This document shows positions 24,606 to 34,216 of a stretch of DNA of 64,000 bases, in pieces. Every line of letters begins with the position of its first letter. Position 1 is the first letter of the stretch. The notes under the pieces were generated by a model. The model did not search any database. It was not told where the DNA came from and was given only the letters and a program-made list of their open reading frames with translations. Position numbers and translations under genes: made by a program. Source of the DNA: JACKII01 sp965222315. GTDB lineage: Bacteria; Pseudomonadota; Alphaproteobacteria; Bin95. Location: positions 4,092,001 to 4,156,000 of the forward strand of contig OZ244951.1 of NCBI GenBank assembly GCA_965222315.1. Reading direction: 5' to 3'.

Positions 24606-25565
24606 ATGATCCGCAAAGACACCCTCTACGACACCGCCCTCGAACTCACCCGCAAGGCGGCGATTGAGATTCCGTCAGACTACCTGTCCGGGCTGGAGGC
24701 GATGGCGGAACAGGAAAGCGAGGACCTGTCGTCCTTCGTCCTCCGCGCCATGCTCGATAACTACAAGGCGGCCGAGGAAGACGCCCGCGCCATGTGTGCC
24801 GACACCGGCGTGCCGCGCTTCTACGTGAAGGCCGGCAACGAGGCGAAGATCGAGGGCGGCATGATCGCGGTGGAGGAAGCGCTGCGCTCCGGCCTCGCCA
24901 AGGCCACCCACGACATCCCGCTGCGCCCGAACCGCGTGCATCCGCTCTGGCGCTGGGACAACAACAACAATGTCGGCATCAACGCGCCGGAGATCGAATA
25001 CTCTTTTGAGCCCGACGCCGACTGGGTCGACATCACCACCGTACACAAGGGCGGCTTGTTCGGCACCGACTACCGCATGCTGTTCCCGGGCGACGGTATC
25101 GACGGCATCAAACGGTTCTTCCTCGACGCCATGATTGCGTTCGGCAAGCGCGGCCTCGCCTGCCAGCCGGCCATTGTCGGCATCGGCCTTGGCGGCTCCA
25201 AGGACACCAGCATGGTGCTGGGCAAGCAGGCCGCGTGCCTGCGCACCGTCGGCGACCGCAACCCGGACCCGAAGGTCGCCGAGCTGGAACTCGAACTCAT
25301 GGACATGGGCAACAATATCGGCATGGGGCCAATGGGCTTCGTCGGCTCCTCCATGGTGGTCGATTGCCATATCGAGGTCGGCTACACGCATACGGGCGGA
25401 ATGCCGATGAGCGTGCACAGCTTCTGCCTTTCCTCTCGCCGCTCGGTCGCCAGGCTCTATCCCGACGGCCGCGTGCAATACCGCACCGACCCCAACTGGT
25501 TCACCCCCTATCACCGCAGGAACGATGTCTCATGGCAGCCGGAATCCGCAAAACAGTCCGCCTGA
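24606..25565 (+). CDS. Class I fumarate hydratase / tartrate dehydratase alpha subunit
   Basis: 319 residues, matching the N-terminal half of class I (iron-sulfur) fumarases. ARAMCADTGVPRFYVKAGNE contains the first cluster Cys; later conserved Gly-rich GIGLGGSKDTSMVLGKQAAC and HTGGMPMSVHSFCLSSRR provide further ligands and substrate contacts. It forms a [4Fe-4S] hydro-lyase with the beta subunit encoded directly downstream, whose start overlaps by 34 bp. Two-subunit enzymes of this kind act on fumarate/malate or tartrate; the sequence alone does not decide. Confidence 0.85.
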   Translation: MIRKDTLYDTALELTRKAAIEIPSDYLSGLEAMAEQESEDLSSFVLRAMLDNYKAAEEDARAMCADTGVPRFYVKAGNEAKIEGGMIAVEEALRSGLAKATHDIPLRPNRVHPLWRWDNNNNVGINAPEIEYSFEPDADWVDITTVHKGGLFGTDYRMLFPGDGIDGIKRFFLDAMIAFGKRGLACQPAIVGIGLGGSKDTSMVLGKQAACLRTVGDRNPDPKVAELELELMDMGNNIGMGPMGFVGSSMVVDCHIEVGYTHTGGMPMSVHSFCLSSRRSVARLYPDGRVQYRTDPNWFTPYHRRNDVSWQPESAKQSA

Positions 25566-26206
25566 AGACCCCCGTCCGCAAGGAGGATCTGGAGCAGCTT
25601 GAGCTGGGCGACGTGGTCTTCCTGGAAGGCCATGTCTACACCGCGCGCGAGGGCGTCTATAAGCGCGTCATCACCGAAGGCCACAAGCTGCCGGAAGGGC
25701 TGACGGAACTCACCAACGTCTCCTTCCACTGCTCGCCCGCCGCCAGTGCGAACGACGACGGCACGTTTAACATCGGCGCGGTGACTGCGACGGCCAGCTT
25801 CCGCTTCGGCGCGCTCATCCCCGCCTGGTTCGAGGCGAGCGACTGTCTGTTGATCCTTGGCAAGGGCGGCATGACGGAGGAAGACTACCGCAACGTCTTC
25901 GTCCCCCGCGGCGCACGCTACCTGACCACGGTCGGTTACGGCACCGGCGCACTGCTGGGCCGGGGTATCAAGAACGTGAAGGCGGTACACTGGCTGGAAG
26001 AACTGGGCATTGCCCAGGCCATCTGGGTCCTGGAGGTCGAGAATTTCGGCCCCTTCCTGGTCGATAGTGACGGCGAGGGGCGTTCGCTGTTCGAGCAGCA
26101 TAATGCCCGGCTGAACCAGCGGATCGAGGGCCTCTACGAGGGCCTGAAACAGCCGGCCCTCTCCCGCATGGGCGAAAGCACAGACCGGCGGGACGAACTG
26201 ATCTAG
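25532..26206 (+). CDS. Fumarate hydratase / tartrate dehydratase beta subunit
   Basis: 224 residues from ATG 25532, which overlaps the alpha gene. It matches the fumarase C-terminal domain: RKTVRLKTPVRKEDLEQLEL, LGDVVFLEGHVYTARE, GKGGMTEEDYRNVFVPRGAR and GTGALLGRGIKNV. The HCSPA and swivelling beta domain would bind substrate over the alpha-subunit cluster. The next gene starts 4 bp downstream, so it may belong to the same transcript. Confidence 0.85.
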   Translation: MAAGIRKTVRLKTPVRKEDLEQLELGDVVFLEGHVYTAREGVYKRVITEGHKLPEGLTELTNVSFHCSPAASANDDGTFNIGAVTATASFRFGALIPAWFEASDCLLILGKGGMTEEDYRNVFVPRGARYLTTVGYGTGALLGRGIKNVKAVHWLEELGIAQAIWVLEVENFGPFLVDSDGEGRSLFEQHNARLNQRIEGLYEGLKQPALSRMGESTDRRDELI

Positions 26207-26209
26207 GCG

Positions 26210-26857
26210 ATGCTCACCAAACCGGAATGGGCGATCGTGGCGGGCTCCGCGGCCGTCTTCGCCGGGTATCACATCTACTTTGTGACCCAGGTCCGGCGCG
26301 GCGGCGACCGGACGGTCATCGGCCAAGCCAAGCAATGGCGCCGGGAATGGGTCCAGCGGATGATCGCCCGCCAGGACAATATCGGCATGATCCAAGCCTT
26401 GCGGAACCTGATCATGAGTTCCAGCTTTTTGGCTTCGGCATCGCTGTTGATCGCCGCCGGGCTTTTGGGCTTTGTTGCCGGCGCAGGACAGGTCTCCAAT
26501 CTGATCCATGAACTGAACTTCCTGGGAATGCGCACGGGCGCGGCGTTCTCGGTAAAGATCCTGATTCTGATCGCCAATTTTGCCCTGAGCTTTTTCAGCT
26601 TCACCCTGGCAATTCGCTACTACAACTATGCGGTGCTTCGTACGACCGGCGTGCCGCCGGACGACTCGGTGGCGGAATACGATGCGGTCCGCCTGATCGA
26701 GCGGGGGGCGACGCATTACGCCCTCGGCATGCGATGCTATTATTTCGCGATTCCGCTGGTTTTGTGGTTGTTTAGTCCAATTCTGCTGGGTGTCGGGATG
26801 GTTGTCATGCTGGTGGCGCTCTACCACCACGACCACCCGTTTTTCCGCAAGGCGTGA
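26210..26857 (+). CDS. DUF599 family membrane protein
   Basis: 215 residues with four hydrophobic segments: AIVAGSAAVFAGYHIYFVT, ASLLIAAGLLGFVAGAG, ILILIANFALSFFSFTLAIR and FSPILLGVGMVVMLVALYHH. RYYNYAVLRTTGVPPDD and the N-terminal VRRGGDRTVIGQAKQWRREW are DUF599 features. Function unknown in the literature as far as I know. It begins 4 bp after the fumarase beta gene and is followed by another membrane protein on the same strand. Confidence 0.78.
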   Translation: MLTKPEWAIVAGSAAVFAGYHIYFVTQVRRGGDRTVIGQAKQWRREWVQRMIARQDNIGMIQALRNLIMSSSFLASASLLIAAGLLGFVAGAGQVSNLIHELNFLGMRTGAAFSVKILILIANFALSFFSFTLAIRYYNYAVLRTTGVPPDDSVAEYDAVRLIERGATHYALGMRCYYFAIPLVLWLFSPILLGVGMVVMLVALYHHDHPFFRKA

Positions 26858-26916
26858 TCGGCAGCAACGGTCGATTCCCGTGAGCAAACGGCCGGAAAGC
26901 CAAAAGGACTTTGCCC

Positions 26917-27711
26917 ATGACTAGCCGGATTCAGGGCGTTTTTATCATTGTGAATACTCTGCTGGTTCCCCTGATGGTGGCGGCGGTTGCGACCTTCTTG
27001 GGCATCTACTGGAACAACATTCAGCAATCATGGATCGCGCTGGAAACGCCATTGCATTCCCTCGCCTCCCAATCGGAAGCATCCGCGGAAAAGGTCGGCG
27101 AGATTGCCAAAAAGACGGAGCAAGAGTTGGCACTTGCCGCCGTTCAACTAAAGGAGGCGTCGGATGCAGCATCCGATGCGGCCACGGCCATTGCAGAGCC
27201 GATTAAGGCCCTGAGTGCCGTGACAGTCCCGACCGTGAACGTCGGAAGCAGTTCGACCGTTATCGATTTGCGGGTGCCAAATCTGGTCACTGGAAAGAAA
27301 AACCCGAAAGAGAAAAAACCGCCGCTCTACTTCGAAATCGGCGTGCCAACCGTAACGGCAGGAACGTTCGCCATCGGCGCAACGCTGACGGCCCCATTCA
27401 AGCCAATCGGTGATGCATTGACGAAGCTTGCAGCCCCGGTTGCGCAGGTGGAGCGGGCGCTGGAAGAGGTCGAAAAGCTGAAGCAGCTCCAGCCTGCACT
27501 GAAAGGCTTTGAAGCAACCGCCCGGCAGGTTGCGGGTGCAGCGCTGCAACTGGCTGACAAGCTAATCGCCCTCGGCCAGTGGGTCGCGATAGCCGCAGGA
27601 TTACTGCTGATCTGGTTCGCGCTCGGCTTCGTGTTCTGGGCGGCGCAGCGGCTGCGGCATGGCTGGTCGCTGGTTCGGGGGCATGGCGGCCCGCTGGCCA
27701 CGGAACGGTAG
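26917..27711 (+). CDS. Two-span membrane protein with coiled-coil middle
   Basis: 264 residues from ATG 26917, with aaaagga nine bases upstream. TM1 (VFIIVNTLLVPLMVAAVATF) is at the N-terminus and TM2 (WVAIAAGLLLIWFALGFVFW) near the C-terminus. Between them an Ala/Lys/Glu-rich coiled coil (about 45-100, VGEIAKKTEQELALAAVQLK) and a second helical segment (VERALEEVEKLKQLQPALKG) face the periplasm if the N-terminus is inside. No family recognised; the layout is like chemoreceptor-type or structural coil proteins without signalling domains. Confidence 0.6.
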   Translation: MTSRIQGVFIIVNTLLVPLMVAAVATFLGIYWNNIQQSWIALETPLHSLASQSEASAEKVGEIAKKTEQELALAAVQLKEASDAASDAATAIAEPIKALSAVTVPTVNVGSSSTVIDLRVPNLVTGKKNPKEKKPPLYFEIGVPTVTAGTFAIGATLTAPFKPIGDALTKLAAPVAQVERALEEVEKLKQLQPALKGFEATARQVAGAALQLADKLIALGQWVAIAAGLLLIWFALGFVFWAAQRLRHGWSLVRGHGGPLATER

Positions 27712-27834
27712 GCCCCGGAAAATGCCGACCGGCGGCGTGATCCCCACCGCGGCGCGGGCCGACCGGTGGAGCAAAGGCAGCCTACCAAGCGGCTGTCATC
27801 GCCGTGCATTGGCTCTGCGCGCTCAGGGAACCGG

Positions 27835-28878
27835 TCACGAGAAACCGCTGGCCAGCCCCGCCATATAGACTAGGTAATTGTTGGTCAGTGAGTGGTTGCC
27901 ACCGATGGAGCCTGTCTGGTTGCAGTAAGTTACCGTCTGGTCCGTGACATGGGCAAAGTCGATGCTAATCGTTTCCAGGTCCATGGCGGCGGGCGGCAGG
28001 ATCGGCACCAGATCGGCGGCATTCACCACCCGCCAGCTATTGTCGACGGCCTTTCCGTAGGCGGCGACAAAAGTGCTGACAGAGCCGAACGGCGGCACCG
28101 AAATACTGTCCAACTCAATCCCGGCGGCAACCAACGGCCCGGCGAAGTTGACCATCGACAAGCCACCGCTCTGGTAGGTGCCGGCCATGTTCGTGCCGAT
28201 ATCCATCGCGCATATAACGGCAAGCGCCGCGCCCAAGCTGTGGCCGGTCACATAGAGCGGCAGGCTGGTATCGATGCCGCTGCCGGTCAACGTGTCGTAA
28301 ACTTGCTGAGCGACGGACCCGGCGGGCCGCGAGTATTCGCTGCCATCCCAATGGTCGGTTTTCACTGGCTGTGCGCCGTCGGTTCCAACGGTGTATAGCG
28401 ATAAAAACCCGCCATGGACTGAACCGAGGATCGCAGTCTCGGCGGAAATCAGATGATAGTATTTGCCGCCATTGTCCCCGACCCGGAACGGCGACGGCAC
28501 CGCAGTTGCATCGCTCAGCCACTCCGAATAAGTGCGGGTGCCGCGCAGACACACAACGTTATAGCTGGCCGTCCCGCCAACCGAGACTTGCATGGCGAAC
28601 CCGACCGGTATGGTCCGGTAATCCCCTTGTTTCCCCGGTTCCGAGCCGGTTCCGATTGATTCCGACGTGCTGAAGGGCGCACCGATCATGCTGTAGGTCT
28701 CGCCATTCGCGAACGTGCCGGTTGCCGGCAACGCCGTCGGATATTGCGAATATTGCGTGTAGGAGAGGTTGCAGCATTGGGCGAGGACGTAGCCGGTCGC
28801 GGTGCAAAACCCAGTGGGAGCCGCGGCTGACACCGTATCGGTTGGCTGGATCAAGGCGTTGAATGTCGGGGCAGTCAT
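27835..28878 (-). CDS. Lipase class 3 family protein
   Basis: 347 residues from ATG 28878, with CAGGAG five bases upstream. An alpha/beta hydrolase of the Lipase_3 group: the nucleophile is S214 in YVTGHSLGAALAV, the acid D289 in VNAADLVPILP and the His H329 in GGNHSLTNNYLVYM. VCLRGTRTYSEWLSD contains the oxyanion-side R/G/T segment common in lipase_3. There is no signal peptide, so secretion, if any, is by another route. Probably hydrolyses ester substrates. Stands alone between a membrane protein and an AEC carrier. Confidence 0.82.
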   Translation of the reverse strand: MTAPTFNALIQPTDTVSAAAPTGFCTATGYVLAQCCNLSYTQYSQYPTALPATGTFANGETYSMIGAPFSTSESIGTGSEPGKQGDYRTIPVGFAMQVSVGGTASYNVVCLRGTRTYSEWLSDATAVPSPFRVGDNGGKYYHLISAETAILGSVHGGFLSLYTVGTDGAQPVKTDHWDGSEYSRPAGSVAQQVYDTLTGSGIDTSLPLYVTGHSLGAALAVICAMDIGTNMAGTYQSGGLSMVNFAGPLVAAGIELDSISVPPFGSVSTFVAAYGKAVDNSWRVVNAADLVPILPPAAMDLETISIDFAHVTDQTVTYCNQTGSIGGNHSLTNNYLVYMAGLASGFS

Positions 28879-29092
28879 GGTTGGCTCCTGCAGGCTGGGT
28901 CCGAGCGGACCGTTTTGACACTCTGACAAACTAGGCAGGGTTGGAGCCCTGGTCGGTGCCAAAACGCACGTTTACCGCCGGTTCCAGCTCTCGGTATGAG
29001 ATAGCCCACCGGTCAACACGCCCCCGCTACCGAACGATACCGCCCCAGAACAGACCGCAGCCCCACCCTCTGATCCTGCCAGAACTTGAGCC

Positions 29093-30031
29093 ATGGACGC
29101 CTTAGTCAACGTCGTCGTTCCCGTTTTTGCCATCATCGCATCCGGCTATCTGGCCGGGCGCACCGGCATTCTGGGGGAGGAGTCGGCGGCGGCCCTCAAC
29201 CGCTTCGTCTATTATTTCGCGCTGCCGCCAGTCCTCTTCATCTTTCCTGCCCACCAACCCATCGGCGAGGTTCTGAACGGCCCCTTCATTGCCGCGTTCC
29301 TGGCAGGCGCCGCGGCAACCCTGACGCTGGCGTTCCTGGTCAACCGCCTCTGGCACCGCCATCCGCCGCATGTCTTCGCCATGCAGGCGCTGAACGCGAT
29401 CTACCCCAACACCAGCTATATGGGCGTGCCGCTGTTCCTCACCGCCTTCGGGCCGGATGGCGCCATGCCCGCCATCGTCGCAACCCTGCTCGGCATCACG
29501 CTGATGGTCGGCGGCGCCATCGCGGCGCTGGAGGCTGCCCGCGCCAAGGGCCCCAGCGCCTTCAAGATCGTGCGCGAAGTCGCAAGCGTTCTGGCCTGCA
29601 ATCCTTTATTGATCGCGACAGCGCTGGGCATACTGGCGTCGTTTTTCGCCCTGCCGATCCCGAAGCCTATCGGCAATTTCCTGGACCTGATGGCGTCTGC
29701 CGCCGGGCCTGCCGCGCTGTTTGCGCTCGGCCTGTCGCTGGTCGGGCGCTCCCTGTTCTCCGGCTTTACCGAGGTTGCCTGGATCACCCTGCTGAAGCTC
29801 GCCGTCCAGCCCGCGCTCACATGGGTGATGGTCACCTATGTCTTTGAGGTCGATCCGTACTGGGGAATGTCCGCTGTGCTGCTGTCGGCGCTGCCGGTGG
29901 GAGCGGTCGCCTTCGTCCTGGCCCAGCAGTACGATTGCTACACGCGCCGAACCTCAGCCGCGATAGTGCTCACGACGCTGCTCTCAGTGGTCACAATCTC
30001 CGCGCTGCTGATATTGCTGGAGGTGGGTTAG
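29093..30031 (+). CDS. AEC (auxin efflux carrier) family transporter
   Basis: 312 residues with ten hydrophobic segments split in two halves around residue 150-170. AEC hallmarks include NVVVPVFAIIASGYLAGRTG, LNRFVYYFALPPVLFIFPA and the C-terminal GMSAVLLSALPVGAVAFVLA. These permeases transport organic acids (for example malate) or aromatic signals. The C-terminal 4 bp overlap the stop of the convergent CocE gene, so transcripts are complementary there. Confidence 0.85.
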   Translation: MDALVNVVVPVFAIIASGYLAGRTGILGEESAAALNRFVYYFALPPVLFIFPAHQPIGEVLNGPFIAAFLAGAAATLTLAFLVNRLWHRHPPHVFAMQALNAIYPNTSYMGVPLFLTAFGPDGAMPAIVATLLGITLMVGGAIAALEAARAKGPSAFKIVREVASVLACNPLLIATALGILASFFALPIPKPIGNFLDLMASAAGPAALFALGLSLVGRSLFSGFTEVAWITLLKLAVQPALTWVMVTYVFEVDPYWGMSAVLLSALPVGAVAFVLAQQYDCYTRRTSAAIVLTTLLSVVTISALLILLEVG

Positions 30032-31830
30032 GGCATCACCGTCAAATCGACATAAGACGGCGTCCCCTCCACATGGTGCACGGTGTTGGTGGCAACCCGA
30101 ATGTCGGCTTCCCCATCCCGCGCCAGCACTGCGTTGCCGCTGTTGGTATTGCGCGCCCGGCGGGGGAAGTTGCTGGAGACAACATCCACCTGCAAACGCG
30201 AGCCCGCCGGGATCGTCGCCCGGATTTCGCCCAGGTCGATGGTAATTTCATAGACCATGCCCGGCTCCAGCCGTTGCGGCCGCGCCCGCCGCGGATCTGG
30301 CAGGCTCGCCCGGTACATCGCGCGGGTGACGCCATCCATCAGCAGCATGGAGCGGCCGTCCGTCGTGACCTCGTTCAGCTTGGCGATGAAGTCGGTGTCC
30401 GGGCAGTCGGAGCCTGCGTGCAGCCTCACCGTCACCTGCCCGGAAATGGTCAGCGGCTCGCTCAAAGGCTCGCCCGTGTAGATCAGCCCGTAATTCGGCC
30501 GCTTCTGTGCCGGACGCTGGTCTAGGCTGCCATTGCTGATGAGCATGTTGCGCCCGCCATAGGTCGGGTTCGGCTGGCGCGGGTCGTAGGTGAAACTGAG
30601 GGGCTCCCCCTCCGGCTTCTCAGCCAGCGAGCCGGAGCCGGTCAGGTAAAGCCGCATCGTCTCCGCGCCCGCTGGCGGCCAGGTTTCGCTGTGCAGCCAA
30701 TCGTCGGGCTTGTAGCCAGTCCGGTCCTCAACGAAGGCTCGGGAAGAGAAATAAACCGGCGGTTCGTCGATTAGGGCGGCGGCTTCGTCCTTCAGATAGT
30801 AGCCGAACCACTCGAAGAACGGATCGCGGTGCCAGAAATTGGTCTGATAGATGAAGTAATGGTCGTTCGGCCCAATCCATAGCTTCTGCGTCCCCGTCCG
30901 CTCCTGGATATCCTGGAAGGCGGCCATGACACTGGTCAGGAAAATGTCGTACCAGCTTGTCGCGTGAAAGCCCGGAATATTGATGGTGCGCCGGAAATTG
31001 TGCGCGGCGCGGAAGGCATCCGGCGCGGGGTGGGTGATGAGTTCGTTCAGGAAGGGCTGCCAGACGGAGAAGTCAGGGTAGTCTGTCATCGGCAGGCGCA
31101 GCCAGTCTTCGTTCTCCACGAACGGTACCGCTGCCCGGCTCGCGGCTTCCAGCCGGTTGTAGGTCTCAGCGGCGCGGGCGTGAGCTGCCTCCATGCCCGC
31201 TTCATCCAGCCCGGCAAGTTTCATGGCACACGCCTTGTGACTCTCGGAAAGACCGGGAATATTCTTCGCCACCCAAAGCCAAAGCCGCTCCATCTCGATG
31301 GACTGACCCTCGCAGACCACGTCGTCATAAATGCTGGAGCCGCCGACCTGCGCCCAGAACGCCTTCAGCGCCGGATGTCCCTGGCTCGCCGCCGCCAAAG
31401 TGGTGGTCGCCCCAGCCGACGAGCCCGCCATTCCCACGCGCTCATTGCACCAGGGCTGGGCCGCGATCCAGTCGATGGTATCGTAGCCGTCCTCCGCATC
31501 GTCGAAATAGACCCGGTCCTCCCCTTCGGAGGCATAACGCCCGCGCGTATCCTGGTAGACACAGGCGTAGCCACGGGCCGTGATCTCCCGCCAGCCGCGC
31601 AGGATGGAGCCACGCAAAGGCTCCGCCGGGCCCGGCAGCCAGCCATGCGCCGGGTCGGTGGTGTGCTGGCCCTGGGGCTTGGTGATGCCATAGGGCGTGC
31701 GGGCCAGAATCACCGCAAACGGGCCTTCCCCAGCGGGCAGATAAGCCAGCGTATTCATCCGCGCACCGTCGCGCATTTCAACGAATGCCTGAAAGCCGCG
31801 CACGCCGCCGGGCAGGTCGATTAGGGTCAT
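30028..31830 (-). CDS. CocE/NonD family hydrolase (X-Pro dipeptidyl-peptidase-like)
   Basis: 600 residues. N-terminal alpha/beta hydrolase with VGMAGSSAGATTTLAAASQG (nucleophile Ser in GSSAG), then DTRGRYASEGED before it as is typical. The acid/His part lies in WIGPNDHYFIYQ. A jelly-roll C-terminal domain (about 370-600; GQVTVRLHAGSDCPDTDFIA, VDVVSSNFPRRARNTNSG) is the X-Pro DPP C-terminal fold. Family members cleave cocaine-type esters, glutaryl-cephalosporins or Xaa-Pro peptides. No signal peptide. Confidence 0.87.
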   Translation of the reverse strand: MTLIDLPGGVRGFQAFVEMRDGARMNTLAYLPAGEGPFAVILARTPYGITKPQGQHTTDPAHGWLPGPAEPLRGSILRGWREITARGYACVYQDTRGRYASEGEDRVYFDDAEDGYDTIDWIAAQPWCNERVGMAGSSAGATTTLAAASQGHPALKAFWAQVGGSSIYDDVVCEGQSIEMERLWLWVAKNIPGLSESHKACAMKLAGLDEAGMEAAHARAAETYNRLEAASRAAVPFVENEDWLRLPMTDYPDFSVWQPFLNELITHPAPDAFRAAHNFRRTINIPGFHATSWYDIFLTSVMAAFQDIQERTGTQKLWIGPNDHYFIYQTNFWHRDPFFEWFGYYLKDEAAALIDEPPVYFSSRAFVEDRTGYKPDDWLHSETWPPAGAETMRLYLTGSGSLAEKPEGEPLSFTYDPRQPNPTYGGRNMLISNGSLDQRPAQKRPNYGLIYTGEPLSEPLTISGQVTVRLHAGSDCPDTDFIAKLNEVTTDGRSMLLMDGVTRAMYRASLPDPRRARPQRLEPGMVYEITIDLGEIRATIPAGSRLQVDVVSSNFPRRARNTNSGNAVLARDGEADIRVATNTVHHVEGTPSYVDLTVMP

Positions 31831-31856
31831 CTGCTATTCTCTTTTGGTCCCAACGC

Positions 31857-32774
31857 CTAAAACTCGCCGCTGCGGTAGGCTTCATCCAGCCTGGCGGCTT
31901 CTTCCTCACTCAACTCCGGCCAGGCCTCGCCTCTCTGCCGCAAAGCGCCCGTGAAGTTCGGCGTTTCCTTCGCATTGAAGGCGCGGCGGCCTTCCTCCCC
32001 GTCGGTCGTCACCTGGATCAGTAGGTTGTTGATCAGGTTCTGCACGTGCCACGCCTGATCGGTCGGCAGGTCGCCGAAGCGTACCATGAACTCCTTCATC
32101 ATGCGCACGGCGACGGGCGGCATCTTCTTGATGTGCGACGCCATCTCCTCCGCCCGCTCCATCAGCTTGTCATGCGGCACCACCTCGTTGATCAGGCCGA
32201 TGCGCAGCGCCTCCTCCGCCATGACCGGCTCATCGGTCAGCAGCATCTTCATGGCGTCGATGTAGCGGAGCTGCTTGATCAGCAGGCTCGCGCCCGGCCC
32301 ATGCCCCAGCCAGCCCTGGGAGGTCAGGCCGAACTTGAACTTGGCGTTTTCCGCACTGGCGATGCGGATATCGGAAGACGCCAGCACCATGTACATGCCC
32401 GCGCCCGCCGCCCAGCCGTTCACCGCCGCGATCACCGGCTTCCAGACCCGCGGATAGTGGTCGCCCATGCGGCCGTCGACGCCGGTCTGCTGACCATGCA
32501 CCGTGCCCGCCAGCGGCCAGAAAATGCGCTGGGTGCGCAGATACTCCTTGTCTTCCGCCGACAGGTCCGGGCGAGCGGCCAGATTGTGCCCGGCGCAGAA
32601 ATGCCGGTCGCCCGCGCCCGTGACGATGGCGCAGCGGATGTCACGGTCCTCCCAAAGATCAATCCAGGCCGCGGAGATATCGTCCGACATCTGCTTGTCC
32701 AGGATATTGGCCTTGGACGGATTGTTCATGGTGATGTAGGCGACACCGTCGCGTTTTTCGTAGTCGAGGGGCAT
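31857..32774 (-). CDS. Enoyl-CoA hydratase/isomerase family protein
   Basis: 305 residues from ATG 32774, preceded by AGAAGGA; a longer frame to 32876 has no such site. Crotonase: GAGDRHFCAGHNLAARPDLS (oxyanion hole), NGWAAGAGMYMVLASSDIRI, FGLTSQGWLGHGPGASLLIK. The residues normally carrying the catalytic Glu pair are replaced here (SQGWLGHGPG), so hydratase activity is doubtful and another crotonase reaction is likely. The C-terminus is longer than usual (TPNFTGALRQRGEAWPELSE). Divergent from an acyl-CoA dehydrogenase-like gene 86 bp away. Confidence 0.85.
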   Translation of the reverse strand: MPLDYEKRDGVAYITMNNPSKANILDKQMSDDISAAWIDLWEDRDIRCAIVTGAGDRHFCAGHNLAARPDLSAEDKEYLRTQRIFWPLAGTVHGQQTGVDGRMGDHYPRVWKPVIAAVNGWAAGAGMYMVLASSDIRIASAENAKFKFGLTSQGWLGHGPGASLLIKQLRYIDAMKMLLTDEPVMAEEALRIGLINEVVPHDKLMERAEEMASHIKKMPPVAVRMMKEFMVRFGDLPTDQAWHVQNLINNLLIQVTTDGEEGRRAFNAKETPNFTGALRQRGEAWPELSEEEAARLDEAYRSGEF

Positions 32775-32860
32775 GGCGTTATCCTTCTGGGGCGTGGTTG
32801 CTTTGCCTACGAAAATGCCGTCAGATCGCCCGCCACCACAAGCCGAAACCGGTGACGCCC

Positions 32861-33775
32861 ATGAATTTGCCCGCAACGCCCACCGAATTGCTGGATGCGG
32901 CCCTTTCCGGCACGATTAGCGCAGCCCCCGCGCCGGACGAAGCGGCCTGGCGTTCAGTCTGGCAGAATCACCGGCTAGGCCATGCCGCGCCCATCGAAAG
33001 CGCCCTGCTGGGTGGTCTGCTTGCCAACCAGCTAAGCTGGGTGTTTATCGCTGGCTATCAGGCAGCCTTGCGGGCGATCTTCGACGGTCTGCCGCCGGAT
33101 GGCTGGGTCGCCTACGCCGCGACGGAAAATTCGGAAGATCCTGCGACCTATCCCGGCACGCACATCGAGGAAACACCAGAGGGCTGGCGTCTCTACGGCC
33201 ACAAGTTCTGGGTGGCGCAATCGAAGACCCTCTCTCACCTGATCGTCACCGCCCGGCGCGGCGGCGAGGAGCGGCCCAACGCCAGTGTGCTGGTGGCGGG
33301 CAATGCGCCGGGCGTGAGCCTGACCCACCGCGAAAAGCCCCGCTTCCTCGCCAACTTGAGCCAGGGCTTCGCGGCGTTCGACGGCGCGTTGACCGAAGCC
33401 CCCCAGTCCTACCCGGAGGAAAGCGCCCGCCAGTTCGGCCGCACCGAAAGCCGCTACGTCATGCTGGCCGCCGCTGGATTCATGCTAAGCCAGACACCGC
33501 ACAGCCCCTTGCGTGACCGCCTGGCGAGTATTGCGCTGGCAATCGCGGCCCCCTGCAGAACTCCGGCGATCGGTGCGCAGGTCATGGCGGCGGTAGACCG
33601 GGAATTTCAGGCACTGGTCGCTGCGTTCGACAGCGCTGGCTTTGGCGCGCAAGTACCCGGCTGGCAGGCGGACAAACGCCTCCTCACCATGTACAGCGCC
33701 CGCATTCAGAACCGGGCAGTCAAAGACCGGGCGGCCCGCCAAAAGGCCGAACAGCTATCCAGCGCTTCCGGCTGA
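32861..33775 (+). CDS. Acyl-CoA dehydrogenase-like protein, short form
   Basis: 304 residues from ATG 32861. YAATENSEDPATYPGTHIEE with GWRLYGHKFWVAQSKTLSHL is the beta-strand FAD/substrate segment of acyl-CoA dehydrogenases. The N-terminal helical domain (ALLGGLLANQLSWVFIAGYQ) is present, but the C-terminal four-helix bundle is short and the catalytic base region is not evident (total about 80-100 residues shorter than normal). It could be a non-catalytic paralog or a specialised monooxygenase-like member. Divergently paired with the crotonase gene, so probably the same acyl-CoA pathway. Confidence 0.6.
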   Translation: MNLPATPTELLDAALSGTISAAPAPDEAAWRSVWQNHRLGHAAPIESALLGGLLANQLSWVFIAGYQAALRAIFDGLPPDGWVAYAATENSEDPATYPGTHIEETPEGWRLYGHKFWVAQSKTLSHLIVTARRGGEERPNASVLVAGNAPGVSLTHREKPRFLANLSQGFAAFDGALTEAPQSYPEESARQFGRTESRYVMLAAAGFMLSQTPHSPLRDRLASIALAIAAPCRTPAIGAQVMAAVDREFQALVAAFDSAGFGAQVPGWQADKRLLTMYSARIQNRAVKDRAARQKAEQLSSASG

Positions 33776-34039
33776 CCGGGAGCATCCGGCCGGAGCGCCG
33801 CTGCTATTGAACCTCCCTCCAACAGGTTGACCGTCGAAGAGATATCGAACCACTAACATAGCCAATGAGCGGGCTGGTTCACGAAGCGCCCGCGGATGCA
33901 GACGTTTCGATCAGATCACCGAAAAATGACCGGTAACACTTTAGTACAACGCCCAAATTATGATATTGATCGTGCGAAAGTGGGAATTACGTTAAGCGCT
34001 AACGAAAGTTACGACCATCAACAGTTTTGGAGAAATCCG

Positions 34040-34216
34040 ATGTTAACGTGGGCTATCTTGTTTTTCATAATTGCCGTTATTGCAGGTATTTTTGGTTTTG
34101 GTGGAATTGCAGCGGCCTCTGCTGGCATCGCGCAAATATTGTTTTTCGTCTTCATCGTGCTGTTTGTGATTGCACTGATTGCCCGTGCCGTACGTGGCCG
34201 CCCACCCCGCGTTTAA
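34040..34216 (+). CDS. DUF1328 (YtjA-like) small membrane protein
   Basis: 58 residues from ATG 34040; ggagaaa precedes it at a suitable distance. The sequence MLTWAILFFIIAVIAGIFGF is the invariant opening of this family, followed by GGIAAASAGIAQILFFVFIV and a basic end RAVRGRPPRV. Two membrane helices. Such proteins are stress-induced in alphaproteobacteria; the 260 bp upstream (33776-34039) are AT-richer and could hold its promoter. The stop overlaps by 4 bp the stop of the convergent SDR gene. Confidence 0.88.
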   Translation: MLTWAILFFIIAVIAGIFGFGGIAAASAGIAQILFFVFIVLFVIALIARAVRGRPPRV